DNA from: Pycnopodia helianthoides
Taxonomy: Eukaryota; Echinodermata; Asteroidea; Forcipulatida; Asteriidae
Reading direction: 5' to 3'
Length of the DNA: 64,000 nt
Assembly (NCBI GenBank): GCA_032158295.1
Contig: CM063248.1
Span: 2,211,773-2,275,772, forward strand
Numbering within the stretch: the stretch's first letter is position 1; every line of letters begins with the position of its first letter. Below are positions 10,353 through 20,779 of the stretch, one piece after another. The notes beneath the pieces are model-generated. The model did not search any database and was not told where the DNA came from. It saw nothing but the letters and a program-made list of their open reading frames with translations. The translations under genes were made by a program, and so were the position numbers.

Positions 10353-10732
10353 GCACAGTCTGTAGTATCAAAACTTTGTTGTCAAGTTTAGGTTCCTTCA
10401 TGTGAGCTCTATAGGAGCTACACATCACCGAGAAGACTCGTGTAGAGGAACAAAGTGTATCCATGTTCAGAAAATGCGTTAATTTTTGACTGCAATTTCA
10501 CATAATGGTTACTGAATCTCAACTCTTAGTAACATTCTATGTTTGAGATATATATTCACTTACCAGTTAAGAAATTAAGCATAGTTTTGATTCAGCAGCA
10601 ACTCTGGATGATTTACAAATATGCCTCAAGGCAAGCTAGTGAACTAAGCTATAAAAAGGAAGCAATCGTGATGATTTTCACGTGCCCAATACCACGTGAA
10701 AACGTCAACGAAATAAACTATAGATAGTTCCC

Positions 10733-10926
10733 AGTAGACGCCATTTTTTACGGGCAAATTGCATTTTGGCTTGCAGGTGCGTCAAACGCTCAACTTATTA
10801 ACGCAGCCGCGTTGTTCACTGACCAATCCTGCAATGAGTTTCGTGAAATGCGTGCGTGTTGCACGCCGTTCTCACACGAAACGCACGACTGTTTGTTCTA
10901 AACTGCCCGTAAAGATGGCCGACTTA
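10733..10926. mobile_element. MITE-like element with (C)GCCAT...ACGGGCA ends
   Basis: The left end gacgccattttttacgggca and the right end tgcccgtaaagatggccgac are inverted repeats about 190 bp apart. The interior is rich in CG and GCGT. No coding potential. Confidence 0.7.
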
Positions 10927-11933
10927 CGTCATACTGCAACCTATCTATTAAAATAGAGTACGGAACGTACACGTACATGTTTGCATGTGAGTTCAATTTG
11001 TTATTGAAAGAATATAAGGAAATACTACAGAAACGTTTGGTAAATTTTATAACCAATCTTGTTTTAGTCTGATATGTTTTACACAGTAACCTCAATATCT
11101 ACACAGACTTAAAGGCTGAAAACAACATCACCCTCTTTTGTCGGTGATTTTTTTCGAAAATCACTCAGGGAAAATGTTCGAAAAGCGTACTTTTTAACTT
11201 ACAATATTCAGGACAAAGTATTTTTTAAATTTTGTTTTAAAAATAAAAGGTGAAGTATGTAAAAGCTGGATCTAATTTTTAAGTAAGAAAGGCTATAAGA
11301 GTCTTTTGGCAATCGAGATCAAAACATCTAAAATATGAAATTGACAAATAGGCCTAATTATGCTAACGGCAACTCTAAACGCCTTCCCCGGCGGGTCTTA
11401 ACATTTCTCGTTTGTCTCTGGTTAACGGTGCCATTATTGAGGGCCATAAGAGTTGTATTATTATGCTTTTTTTCTTTAAATTGTATGGTTTTTATTCTTA
11501 ACTGCATGTCTATTTTACATATTATTTAGTGCATAACTCTATCTTTCAGATAGGCCTATAGCATGGAACTTTAATTCAGTTCCAGAGATCAACACAGAGA
11601 ATCCGACCCCAGTATTTTTTTGCAAGCATACTATATATGTTTTGCTATTATCTTTCACAGCAGTGAGCCTTTCATTGGGCACTCCGTACGGCGGTGAAAC
11701 TTTACACCGATTCGGACGAAATGCTGCACATGGTTCTCGCTTGGACTTGTTACGTTTCCCAAACTCAGTATTCACACTCAGTGGATAATAGCAACTCTTT
11801 TGGTCGGCTACTCTCACCAACTGCATCAAAAAGTCACTTGCTTACTGCACCAGCAGTACACGTGCTGACTTCGTGCACCTTGTCACGGGGTATTAAAAAC
11901 CGTCTTTATTGGACATGATACTGATAGCAATCC
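10927..11933. other. Intergenic sequence without recognised features
   Basis: This is downstream of the SLC13 stop and could include its 3' UTR. An AATAAA hexamer is present at 11242-11247 but cannot be assigned. Short open frames here resemble no known family. Confidence 0.5.
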
Positions 11934-12427
11934 TACGGAGCCCGGTAAGGGACAGTGGAAGAAAAAAATATGCGGGGACTAATTCGTTCCCACGGTTTAA
12001 TAATCCGTTCGAACGAATTAGGAATCCGTTCGAACAAATTAGGAATCCGTTCGCACGGTTTAGCCTTACGTCGCAGCCCTCCGCCATCTTGAAGCAGTGT
12101 TGTGTTAGTGGAGGTACGCATGCGTGCAGCATCATTGCATTCCTTTGCCTTTGAACGGATTCCTAATTCGTTCGAACAGATTACTAAACCGTGGGAACCG
12201 TTCGAACAGATTAATAAACCGTGGGAACGGATTTTTAATTCGTTCGAACAGATTACTAAACCGTGCGAACTAATTACTAAACCGTGCGAACGGATTCTAA
12301 TTCGTTCGAACGGATTGTTAATTCGTTCGAACGGATTACTAAACCGTTCGAACAGATTACTAAACCGTGCGAACAAATTAGTCCCCGCATATTTATTTAT
12401 TACCACTGTCCCTTCCCGGGCTTCGTA
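11934..12427. mobile_element. 494-bp foldback element filled with GTTCGAAC palindromes
   Basis: The terminal arms tacggagcccggtaaggga and tcccttcccgggcttcgta are inverted repeats. They extend inward through atatgcggggactaattcgt and its complement. Both ends have TA. Between them are at least eight copies of the 8-bp palindrome GTTCGAAC within 20-21-base units of the type cgttcgaacggattactaaa. A ~90-bp unique centre (about 12060-12150) separates the left and right arrays. There is no transposase. Open frames across it on both strands (NPFERI / NSFERI repeats) are by-products. Confidence 0.85.
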
Positions 12428-12977
12428 CAATCCACTTTGGTTTTTTTCTTAATTGAATATTTTATCAGGTATGAATATTTTATCACGATGATAGCATATA
12501 CATTTATGTAGAACTGATCTTATGAATAGTCGTTACGTAGTGTTCTTTGTTGATTTCTTATTTAGCTGTTGTTATTCTTTGACTGTAAGTCAGGTTTTAA
12601 AGGACGACTCAAACACTGTATTTATAACCACCTTAGAACATGCGACATTTTTATAATTGATTATTGTGTATAATCTAGTTTCCACCGAGACGAAGATGGA
12701 TAGGCGAAGTATAGTTTAGTATACATTTTTGAAGTGGGATAGTCGTTATAATTGTTGCTGGTTAAGGGAGCTTGACGAAGGTGGTTGCAATACGAGGTTG
12801 TGGAAATTGTCATTAATATGGGTGTACATTAATGCCTGTAAATGCCTTTTTATTACTGTAAATTCAGTTTGATAACCTTGACCTTTAATAAGTTCATCCG
12901 AGTGCTTCTACTGTGGTCCATGTTCATTGTGCAGTATAAAACAGGGAAGTCTGCGTGTTTACGGAGACCTGCGAAAC
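12428..12977. other. Intergenic sequence without recognised features
   Basis: AT-rich DNA between the GTTCGAAC element and the next array. No repeat, exon or RNA gene was recognised. Confidence 0.5.
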
Positions 12978-13175
12978 GCAGAATTCTGGTTTGTTAAGAG
13001 CAGAGTTCCGTTTTGTTAAGAGCAGAATTCCGGTTTGTTAAGAGCAATATTCCGGTTTGTTAAGAGCAGAATTCCGGTTTGTTAAGAGCAATATTCCGGT
13101 TTGTTAAGAGCAGAATTCCGGTTTGTTAAGAGCAATATTCCGGTTTGTTAAGAGCAGAATTCCGGCGGGTTAAGA
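12978..13175 (+). repeat. Tandem array of GTTAAGAGCAGAATTCCGGTTT units
   Basis: About nine units of ~21 bp alternate between cagaattccgg and caatattccgg versions. The basic repeat is therefore a ~42-bp dimer. Many copies carry an EcoRI-type gaattc. The last units decay into gaattccggcgggttaagaa. Confidence 0.9.
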
Positions 13176-13612
13176 ACAAAATTCCGTGATTTGTAAACAC
13201 AAAGTTCCATGGAGCAGAGAGCCACGAATTTGATTAAAAAACCGTGTTGGATTCGAGCGACTTTGGCGTTGGCTGCAACGACAACGTTGAAGAATAGGAC
13301 TTTCGGGCGTTCCGGCCATGGCCAATGCCGAAGCTGCTAATAGTCCATTTGCATGTCCCAACGCGCATGATCAGCGCACAAAGGATTCTGGGTAAAAGCT
13401 GAGTCCTGAGGCCTTTCCCAAGCCTCGGCTAGGGTTCCAGCCTCAGCTTGTAGGCTCCGTCAGCAATTTTGGAGCAGTGTACCACTTTGTACGGTGTTTG
13501 TGAAGCCCGAAGTCGGAGACGGAGCCTTAGCCGATCGTTTGAAAAAAAAGCCCCAAGCGACACCGGCAACCATCATGGCGCACTGGTATTAAGCAACTGC
13601 TGTACACAACTA

Positions 13613-13774
13613 TGGCCCTTTTCAATTACACGGCTTCGGCTCCGGATTGGGCTTCAGGCCCAGTTTTCTTGTCTGAAGCCCTGACCGCAAAGCATGCGTA
13701 AGTTAAAATAATTGAGGGAGCCTAGCTAGCCTGAGCCGATTTTGGAGCCGAAGCCGTGAATTCGAAAAGGGCCA
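13613..13774. mobile_element. MITE family M3 (GGCCCTTTTC ... GAAAAGGGCC), copy 1
   Basis: Ends ggcccttttcaattacacgg and ccgtgaattcgaaaagggcc are near-perfect inverted repeats, with ggcttcggctcc continuing inward. The element is 162 bp. Related elements lie at 19275-19428, 20466-20617, 31392-31546 and 62459-62593. Confidence 0.85.
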
Positions 13775-14454
13775 TATACAAAACGTGGCACAGTATAAGC
13801 TATAGCATGTCGTCCATCTTGGCAGCTTGTTTAAATTGTTAACTTCACTTTCCTAAGATACATTGCGGTGTATTTTTTAAGACGGCACTTGTGGGCTATT
13901 CGGACACGGCCCGTGTGTATGTATTCCGCAGAACATGTTAACTGAACAATGTATAGTTTTATGCGTGGTTTATAAAATATTAATAAAGGAACTAATTTGA
14001 AAGGTAGAGAATGTGACTCCCGGGTACCTTTTCATGCGCTCTCATTTTTTTTTGGGGGGGGGAGGGGAGGGGGGCGGGGTGAGTTTTTATGTTGTTGTAT
14101 GAGGAGGAAGTATACGAGCTTGTAAATTGCGAACATATTGAAAATGCCTTTGACCTGTTCCAACACATGTCGATGCTAAACTGATTAATATTCACTACAT
14201 TATTTCACTAAATGGATGTGTTGTGGAAAAACAAGTATGGCCCTGAACAAAGAATTACTTTCAGAAAAGTTGTCATTAATGCAAATATTCCACTTGTGAA
14301 AGACTTCAAAGGGTCTCTGAAGACCACATCGAACCCCCTGCATCAATAATTTGGAGCAGGCCCTATAATCATGTATTCTTAAGCTGGCGTAAAATTAACG
14401 TAAAAACTCGACCAAACTCACGCTTTTTAAAGCTGAATATGGAACTTACTACTA
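13775..14454. other. Intergenic, with a G-rich tract at 14049-14080
   Basis: No gene was recognised. A tract of Ts then ggggggggg, agggg and ggggcgggg at 14041-14080 could form a G-quadruplex. An AATAAA-like ataaagg at 13981 is not assignable to a transcript. Confidence 0.5.
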
Positions 14455-16775
14455 ATACTCAAAATGCTGGACTTGACAAATTGTATATAAAAATGCTGGA
14501 CTTACCCCTTTCGGTTTTTCAATATTTGGCCCATGTGTTCTTTTTTTTATTTGTTTTGAAAAAAAAGTGATAAAATTGCTGGACTTACCCCTTGTGTTTG
14601 TTGTCAATAGTTAGCCCAAAATATTATAAAGACGCTGGACTTACCCCTTATTATTTTTTTTCTTTCAATATTTGGCGAAAAAAAAAAAAAAAAAAGAACT
14701 CACCCCTTATGATTTTTTCAATTTTTGGCCCCTCCCCCCCAAAAAATTGCTGGACTTACCCCTCGTGTTTTTTTTTTCACTAATTGGCCCCAAATTATAA
14801 CAAATGCTGGACTTACCCCCTGTGATTTTTTCAATATTTGGCCTAAACTTGATAAAAATGCTGGACTTACCCCTTGTGATTTTTTTCAATATTTGGCCGA
14901 AACTTGATAAAAATGCTGGACTTATCCCTTGTGGTTTTTTCAATATTTGGCCGAAACTTGATAAAAATGCTGGACTTACCCCTTGTGGTTTTTTCAATAT
15001 TTGGCCGAAACTTGATAAAAATGCTGGACTTACCCCTTGTGATGTTTTCAATATTTGGCCCAAACTTGATAAACATGCTGGACTTACCCCTTGTGGTTTT
15101 TTCAATATTTGGCCGAAACTTGATAAAAATGCTGGACTTACCCCTTGCGGTTTTTTTCAATATTTGGCCCAAACATGATAAAAATACTGGACTTACCCCT
15201 TGTGGTTTTTCAATATTTGGCCGAAACTTGATAAAAATGCTGGACTTACCCCTCGTAATTTTTTCAATATTTGGCCGAAACTTGATAAAAATGCTGGACT
15301 TACCCCTTGTGATTTTTTCAATATTTGGCCTAAACTTGATAAAAATGCTGGACTTACCCTTGTGATTTTTTCAATATTTGGCCGAAACTTGATAAAAATG
15401 CTGGACTTACCCCTTGTGATTTTTTCAATATTTGGCCCAAACTTGATAAAAATGCTGGACTTACCCCTTGTGATTTTTTCAATATTTGGCCGAAACTTGA
15501 TAAAAATGCTGGACTTCCCCTTGTGGTTTTTTCAATATTTGGCCGAAACTTGATAAAAATGCTGGACTTACCCCTTGAGGTTTTTTCAATATTTGGCCGA
15601 AACTTGATAAAAATGCTGGACTTACCCCTTGTGATTTTTTCAATATTTGGCCGAAACTTGATAAAAATGCTGGACTTCCCCTTGTGGTTTTTTCAATATT
15701 TGGCCGAAACTTGATAAAAATGCTGGACTTACCCCTTGTGGTTTTTTCAATATTTGGCCGAAACTTGATAAAAATGCTGGACTTACCCCTTGTGGTTTTT
15801 TCAATATTTGGCCGAAACTTGATAAAAATGCTGGACTTACCCCTTGTGGTTTTTTCAATATTTGGCCGAAACTTGATAAAAATGCTGGACTTACCCCTTG
15901 TGATTTTTTCAATATTTGGCCCAAACTTGATAAAAATGCTGGACTTACCCCTTGTGGTTTTTTCAATATTTGGCCGAAACTTGATAAAAATGCTGGACTT
16001 ACCCCTTGTGGTTTTTTCAATATTTGGCCGAAACTTGATAAAAATGCTGGACTTACCCCTTGTGGTTTTTCAATATTTGGCCCAAACTTGATAAAAATGC
16101 TGGACTTACCCCTTGTGATTTTTTCAATATTTGGCCCAAACTTGATAAAAATGCTGGACTTACCCCTTGTGGTTTTTTCAATATTTGGCCGAAACTTGAT
16201 AAAAATGCTGGACTTACCCCTTGTGGTTTTTTCAATATTTGGCCGAAACTTGATAAAAATGCTGGACTTACCCCTTGTGATTTTTTCAATATTTGGCCCA
16301 AACTTGATAAAAATGCTGGACTTACCCCTTGTGGTTTTTTCAATATTTGGCCGAAACTTGATAAAAATGCTGGACTTACCCCTTGTGGTTTTTTCAATAT
16401 TTGGCCGAAACTTGATAAAAATGCTGGACTTACCCCTTGTACTTTTGTTCAATATTTGGCCTAAAATTGTATAAAAAGGTGGCCTTCCCCTACCCCTCTT
16501 GATTTTGTCAATATTTTGCCCCAAATTATAACAAAAAGTTGAACCTACGCCTAGTAATGTTATTTCCAATTTTTGGCCGAAGCCTGACAAAAATCCTGAT
16601 TTTTTCAACATTCGGCCCAAAATTGAACAAAAATGCTGGACTTACCCCTTGTGGTTTTTTCAATTTTCGGTTCAAATTTGATAAAAATGCTGGACTTACC
16701 CCTTTTTTTTTTTTTAAATACTTTTATGCCCAAATTACGTAAAAATGCTGGATTAACCCCCTATCTATTTTTTTC
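14455..16775 (+). repeat. 2.3-kb minisatellite, 54-bp unit, ~42 copies
   Basis: The unit contains aaaatgctggacttacccct followed by tgtgrttttttcaatatttg and gccsaaacttgat. It is most regular from about 14800 to 16440 and degenerate at both edges. Because 54 is divisible by three and lacks stops in several frames, long open frames appear on both strands (IFGRNLIKMLDLPLVVFS in one frame, NIWPKLDKNAGLTPCGFF in another). Two variable positions (tgtgA/G and ggccC/G) co-vary and suggest a multi-unit higher-order pattern. No start, splice or family evidence supports a protein. Confidence 0.95.
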
Positions 16776-17410
16776 TTCAAATTTTGGCCAAATGTTCAAA
16801 TTCCATTTTAATTTGAAGCATGAATCTACACTAAGGTCATTTCGTTTGACCATCCCTTTAATGATCTTTGCCATTTGTGGCAAATTTATGGAATTTCAGC
16901 GACATTTAAGAAACTTGATAAAACTGCGGATTCACCCCTTTAAAATGATCTTATGACATGATTTGAGGCAAGAAAACAAATAAAACGTCGTCTTTTTTTA
17001 ATTCGAAAAGAGTTTTATAACTTTTATTTCACTGTAATTACAATAAACCTGTAATATCTCAGATACACTATGTGCAGTAACTTTAGAAATATAAATGTCA
17101 AACTAATCTTCCGCAGATTTGTCAGTGAAATGTGCTCCAAATAAAAACAAACTCGTTTTTTGGACTACATCATCCCTGCTCTCGTCCTCGTTTTTAATCC
17201 AAGGTTAAGGTTGGATTCATGTTGTACATGGTGTGCGTGTTGGGATGTCCAACGCTAGCATGGACAACCCTTTGGGTTTTACCGTGGGAATTAGCCGTTT
17301 CCCGGTGAATAGAATAGCCGCACCTAACTACACACAAGCCAGCATAGCCTTACGTGGATTTGCTAAGATAAAAAATAAACACAGTTTGCTGTTTTTTTTT
17401 CATATTACGT
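16776..17410. other. Intergenic sequence without recognised features
   Basis: Unique AT-rich sequence follows the minisatellite. A weak palindromic region occurs near 17220-17300. No exon was recognised. Confidence 0.4.
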
Positions 17411-17522
17411 AAGAAAACCACAAGGGAAACTGACTGTGTACAATTCAAATCATTTCAAAAAAACAATTTGTTTAACCCAAAATATTTAAAATTTACCCAG
17501 TCAGTTTCCCTTGTGGTTTATT
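17411..17522. repeat. Inverted repeat formed by SINE-A tail sequence
   Basis: The arms accacaagggaaactgactg (from about 17418) and cagtcagtttcccttgtggt (to 17518) are complementary. The right arm is the SINE-A tail. This could be two tails in opposite orientation, or a MITE whose end resembles the tail. Confidence 0.7.
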
Positions 17523-17692
17523 GCTTGGTATTTGAAATAAATAAAAAGTTGCATCCCCTTCAGGTGATCCCCTATGCTGCTGCTTCTCAGGTTGTATCGT
17601 AAACGTGGGTGTGATCCCTGGCTACACGGCAGTTACAGGTTGTATGGCTTCTGACTGGCACCCCGAACACAAAATAGGGAGACCGCCACAGA

Positions 17693-17790
17693 GGGCTAGA
17701 AAGCTCAGTTGGTAGAGCACCGGCGCGTTAATCTGGAGGTCACAGGTTCAAGCTCTGCTCTAGTCAATATTTCTTGTTCAATACTAATCC
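17693..17790 (+). mobile_element. SINE-A head (tRNA-like), pseudo-tRNA
   Basis: A cloverleaf can be drawn: acceptor ggctaga pairing with tctagtc, D arm gctc...gagc, an anticodon loop gcgttaa, and a T arm with ggttcaagctc. The A box agctcagttggtagagc and the B box are recognisable Pol III elements. The T-stem and anticodon stem carry mismatches, and position 33 of the anticodon loop is C rather than T. It therefore looks like a SINE-derived tRNA pseudogene rather than a working tRNA. A related head lies at 6.1 kb and one in reverse at 37.97 kb. Confidence 0.7.
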
Positions 17791-17970
17791 TTTTTTTAAT
17801 TACATACCAGGTATACATAACATTTTTTGTAAAAAATACCTCCCGGGATTATTAATATTGTATACATAGTAAGTTTCTCCCTTTATCAATCGTGGTAGCA
17901 AAAAACAGTGTACTTTGCGCTCACATTATTTTTCAGAGTGAAAAGCTACCAGGAGCGATCTATTGCCACT

Positions 17971-18120
17971 TAGGCCGTGTCCGAATTGGCGGCTACTGCT
18001 ACGGCTACGGCTACGGCTGGATCACCGCATCATCATGCGTTGAAGTATAGGACGTCCTTAGCAACACGTCCTTAGCAACACCCTTAGCCGTAGATGTAGC
18101 CGCTAATTCGGATTCGGCAT
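17971..18120. mobile_element. MITE family M4 (GGCCGTGTCCGAATT ends), copy 1
   Basis: The left end taggccgtgtccgaattggc and the right end gctaattcggattcggcat are inverted. The interior has ggctacggctacggct and its complement ccttagccgtagatgtagcc. Other copies are at 20270-20400, 29819-29960 and 30006-30510 (interrupted), with a fragment at about 27890. Confidence 0.85.
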
Positions 18121-19028
18121 GACTGTCATGAGAAAGCCGTTTTGAAACAGAGTGCTCACTGCTGACTGACTTTACAGCTTAACTTCATAATATGTGCGGT
18201 CCCTTAATGTCGTCTGGCACCTGAATGTAGCCCAGTCTGGCTGCTTTTCGAAATTCACATCTTCATTATGGTCTCGTGATCCGGTACCAGATTTAATAGC
18301 CTGTTTGTACATTGGTTGCCGGCCGGCTGTTTTGACAAAGGTTAACATTTGGTTTTGTCCAATCAGGGTCCGAGTAAGGAGTTTTCCTCCCATGGTTTAC
18401 TATTGTAAACATGGTTGGAAATAAAATAAACCATGGGGACGAGGTTGACCATAACTTATTCTTGTCCTTTTTTAATAAATGGAAAATCAGAAGTCATTGT
18501 TGCAGCTGCGAATAATTTATGGGAAAAGACAAAGACGGTGGAAGTATGATAACACTCTAGTCTATTAGGCAAGGTATGTACTTCAAAAGGCACACTATTC
18601 AGATAAGGTTAAAATGTTACTCGTTTATGAAAGATCAAGAGAGCTTATAAGCTCAACTACCGATATCTCAAATTCTTTTACTTGGATTTTTAACAAATCA
18701 CAAAGGGTATTAATTGCACGTGAATAATAAAGGCTTCAATGTTCTTCTGACAATTGAAATCAAATATAAAAATATCAAATTTTGCAAAATATGCTAAACT
18801 TCTTGCCCTCTGTAAGGGCGTTTATAATATTAATGTTAACTATACATACGCAAGGAGAAAATGTACAAGGAATATAATAGAATAAAAGTAAGAACTGACT
18901 AAGAGTAAAGATATTTGAGGAGGGGATCTTGGTTGGGAATTTTTTTTAAAAATTAAACGTTTGAAGGGTAGCATACATGGTGTTATGACGCATTTTAATC
19001 CAATTCATCTGACGTAATCACCCGTGAC
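18121..19028. other. Intergenic sequence without recognised features
   Basis: No conserved coding signal was seen on either strand. Short complementary frames at 18172-18424 do not resemble a protein family. Confidence 0.45.
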
Positions 19029-19214
19029 CATTCCTTCCGGTCCAAACGGGAAGTTCTAAGTATCCAAAACCTTATTCTCTGTTCAAGGTTCACGCAACCT
19101 GATTTTGGCAATAGCTTTGTCAGTCTCTAAAACCCCCGTCCTTGCAAACCTCGCTAACAATCAAATGTCAGGCTTTGAATCGTGTGCTTTTTAGACTTTT
19201 GCTAAAGTGTGTAG
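19029..19214 (+). repeat. Dispersed repeat R1, copy 2
   Basis: Matches 2434-2623 in the same orientation with scattered differences. See the entry at 2434. Confidence 0.75.
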
Positions 19215-19274
19215 TTTTCAAATGTACTTTTTACAAGTAGCCGAGTGTTCAACCACTTGACAGAACGACCGTAG

Positions 19275-19428
19275 GTCTTTTCGAAAGCACAGTTTAAGCT
19301 TGGGCTCAAGCTTAGGCTCAGTCCACCTGCTTGAATCCCTTCTCAAAACACACACATGTTCTCAAAACAACTGACAGGGTCTCTGCCGGAGCCCGAGCTT
19401 GAGCCGTGGTTTCGAAAAGGGTCATTAT
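19275..19428. mobile_element. MITE family M3, copy 2
   Basis: The ends tcttttcgaaa and tttcgaaaagggtc with internal ggctcaagcttaggctca and gagcccgagcttgagccg match the M3 group. The arms are more diverged than in copy 1. Confidence 0.7.
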
Positions 19429-19829
19429 TTAAAAGGCTTGAGAACACTGCCCCTCTAATCAATGTTATTCACAACCTGTTTTTGAATATTTTTGTTCCCC
19501 CCTTTTTGTATATTCAGCAACAGAGTAAATTTATTTTGAAATATTCATAATTCATAGTTTCATAGTTTAAATTTGAACATGGTAAAAATCTTAATTTCTT
19601 TATTCATGGCAGGTTTTGACCGTATTTTTTCAGGCCGACTCTTCAGTGTTAGGATTTCAATTTAATTTAAAGTTTATCAATCCTCTAGCTTTGCGGTACT
19701 GGACATTATAACCTAAACTGGAACTGATTAATATGTGTGGTGGTACTAAAGGTGGACAAGATGTAGTTCTTGGAATAGTTATTCAGCTGGAAACCTGACA
19801 TGATACAGAAAAGTGCGGTACCTAAAATG

Positions 19830-20036
19830 CCCCTTCACAGGACACACTGGGCGCCTAAATTTGGGCTATGAAAAGGGTTGTTATGAAATTAATATTGTTG
19901 GAAAGATGTTTTAAAGGTGGAATATAATGATTCACACAATTAATATCCCTAAAAATTGTGTGGTTTTTCTTTTACTTCGCGAACTAACACGGTCTACCGC
20001 AAAATGGCGGACCAAAGGCAATGTGTCCCTTTAATG
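19830..20036. mobile_element. MITE family M5 (TTAA group), copy 1
   Basis: The left end has ggacacactgggcgcc and the right end caatgtgtccctttaa, ending at a TTAA. The interior gttggaaagatgttttaaag and tcttttacttcgcgaactaa is shared with 56160-56490. Confidence 0.75.
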
Positions 20037-20039
20037 TGC

Positions 20040-20240
20040 CCCCTGACGTAAATGTAGCCCTAGACCTAAATGTAGCCCTAGACCTACATGTAGCCCGAGG
20101 CCTTAGGCCCAAAACCTAACCTAAATATAACCCTGGCAACAATGAGGTACATGAATAGCGCTACAGCTTCGCCCTGGCTACAGTTACGTACAGAAATGGG
20201 GCTACATTTAGGCACAGAGGAGCGGTTCAATTAATGGCCC
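20040..20240 (+). repeat. Degenerate short tandem repeat (TGTAGCCCTAGACCTAAA)
   Basis: Three to four copies of an ~18-bp unit aatgtagccctagaccta decay into related sequence (gctacatttaggc in complement near 20200). The ends are partly inverted relative to each other, so this could be a foldback element remnant. Confidence 0.6.
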
Positions 20241-20269
20241 TGGCTATAAGTACCAGGCTATAAGTACCA

Positions 20270-20400
20270 GACCGTGTTCGAGTTCATGGCTTTTGCAGTG
20301 GCTACGGCGAGAACGCCGAAAGGTCCCCTCCGTCATCAACGTTGGGGTTGCAGCCAACGGAAATAGCCATAGCCTAAGTCGCCTGATTTGGACGCCTCAA
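20270..20400. mobile_element. MITE family M4, diverged copy
   Basis: agaccgtgttcgagttcatgg at the left and cctgatttggacgcctc at the right, with tggctacggcg inside, resemble the M4 ends and body. The match is degraded. Confidence 0.5.
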
Positions 20401-20465
20401 AACAACGCGGCACTACTTCAGTCAATTAAAAAACAACGATGCCTGGCAATTGATCAAGCTTACCC

Positions 20466-20617
20466 ACAGTAAGGCCGTTTTCGAAACCAAGGCTCGGGCT
20501 TCGACTCCGGCTTTGGCTCTGTCTTCCTGTGTGAAGCCCCGCACGTTCTCAAAATAACCGACGGAATCTGAGCCTGAACCCCCCAAACCCGAGCCATGGT
20601 TTTGAAAAGTGCTGATG
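20466..20617. mobile_element. MITE family M3, copy 3
   Basis: The ends aaggccgttttcgaaaccaa and ccatggttttgaaaagtgct are inverted, with ggctcgggcttcgactccgg inside. It sits in the probable 3' UTR or downstream flank of the GABA-B receptor gene. Confidence 0.75.
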
Positions 20618-20779
20618 TTAGTAGCGTTACTTTTCGCTGTGAAATCTTGATGCGCTAGGATTACCTCCCCCATTGACGCACACACAGGGACAGATGGTTT
20701 ATAAGAACGGAGACTGAAGGTGACTATTAAAATAAGGAGGTAGACCTCGAAGAGATGTGAAATTTCAGAGTGACTTTCG

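Noticed and set aside
15640..16620. 326-codon open frame on the - strand, and similar long frames on the +
   Set aside because: It lies inside the 54-bp minisatellite. The unit length is a multiple of three and is open in several frames on both strands at once.
17693..17765. Functional tRNA gene
   Set aside because: Cloverleaf is drawable but has stem mismatches and a C at position 33; same head occurs as SINE copies elsewhere.
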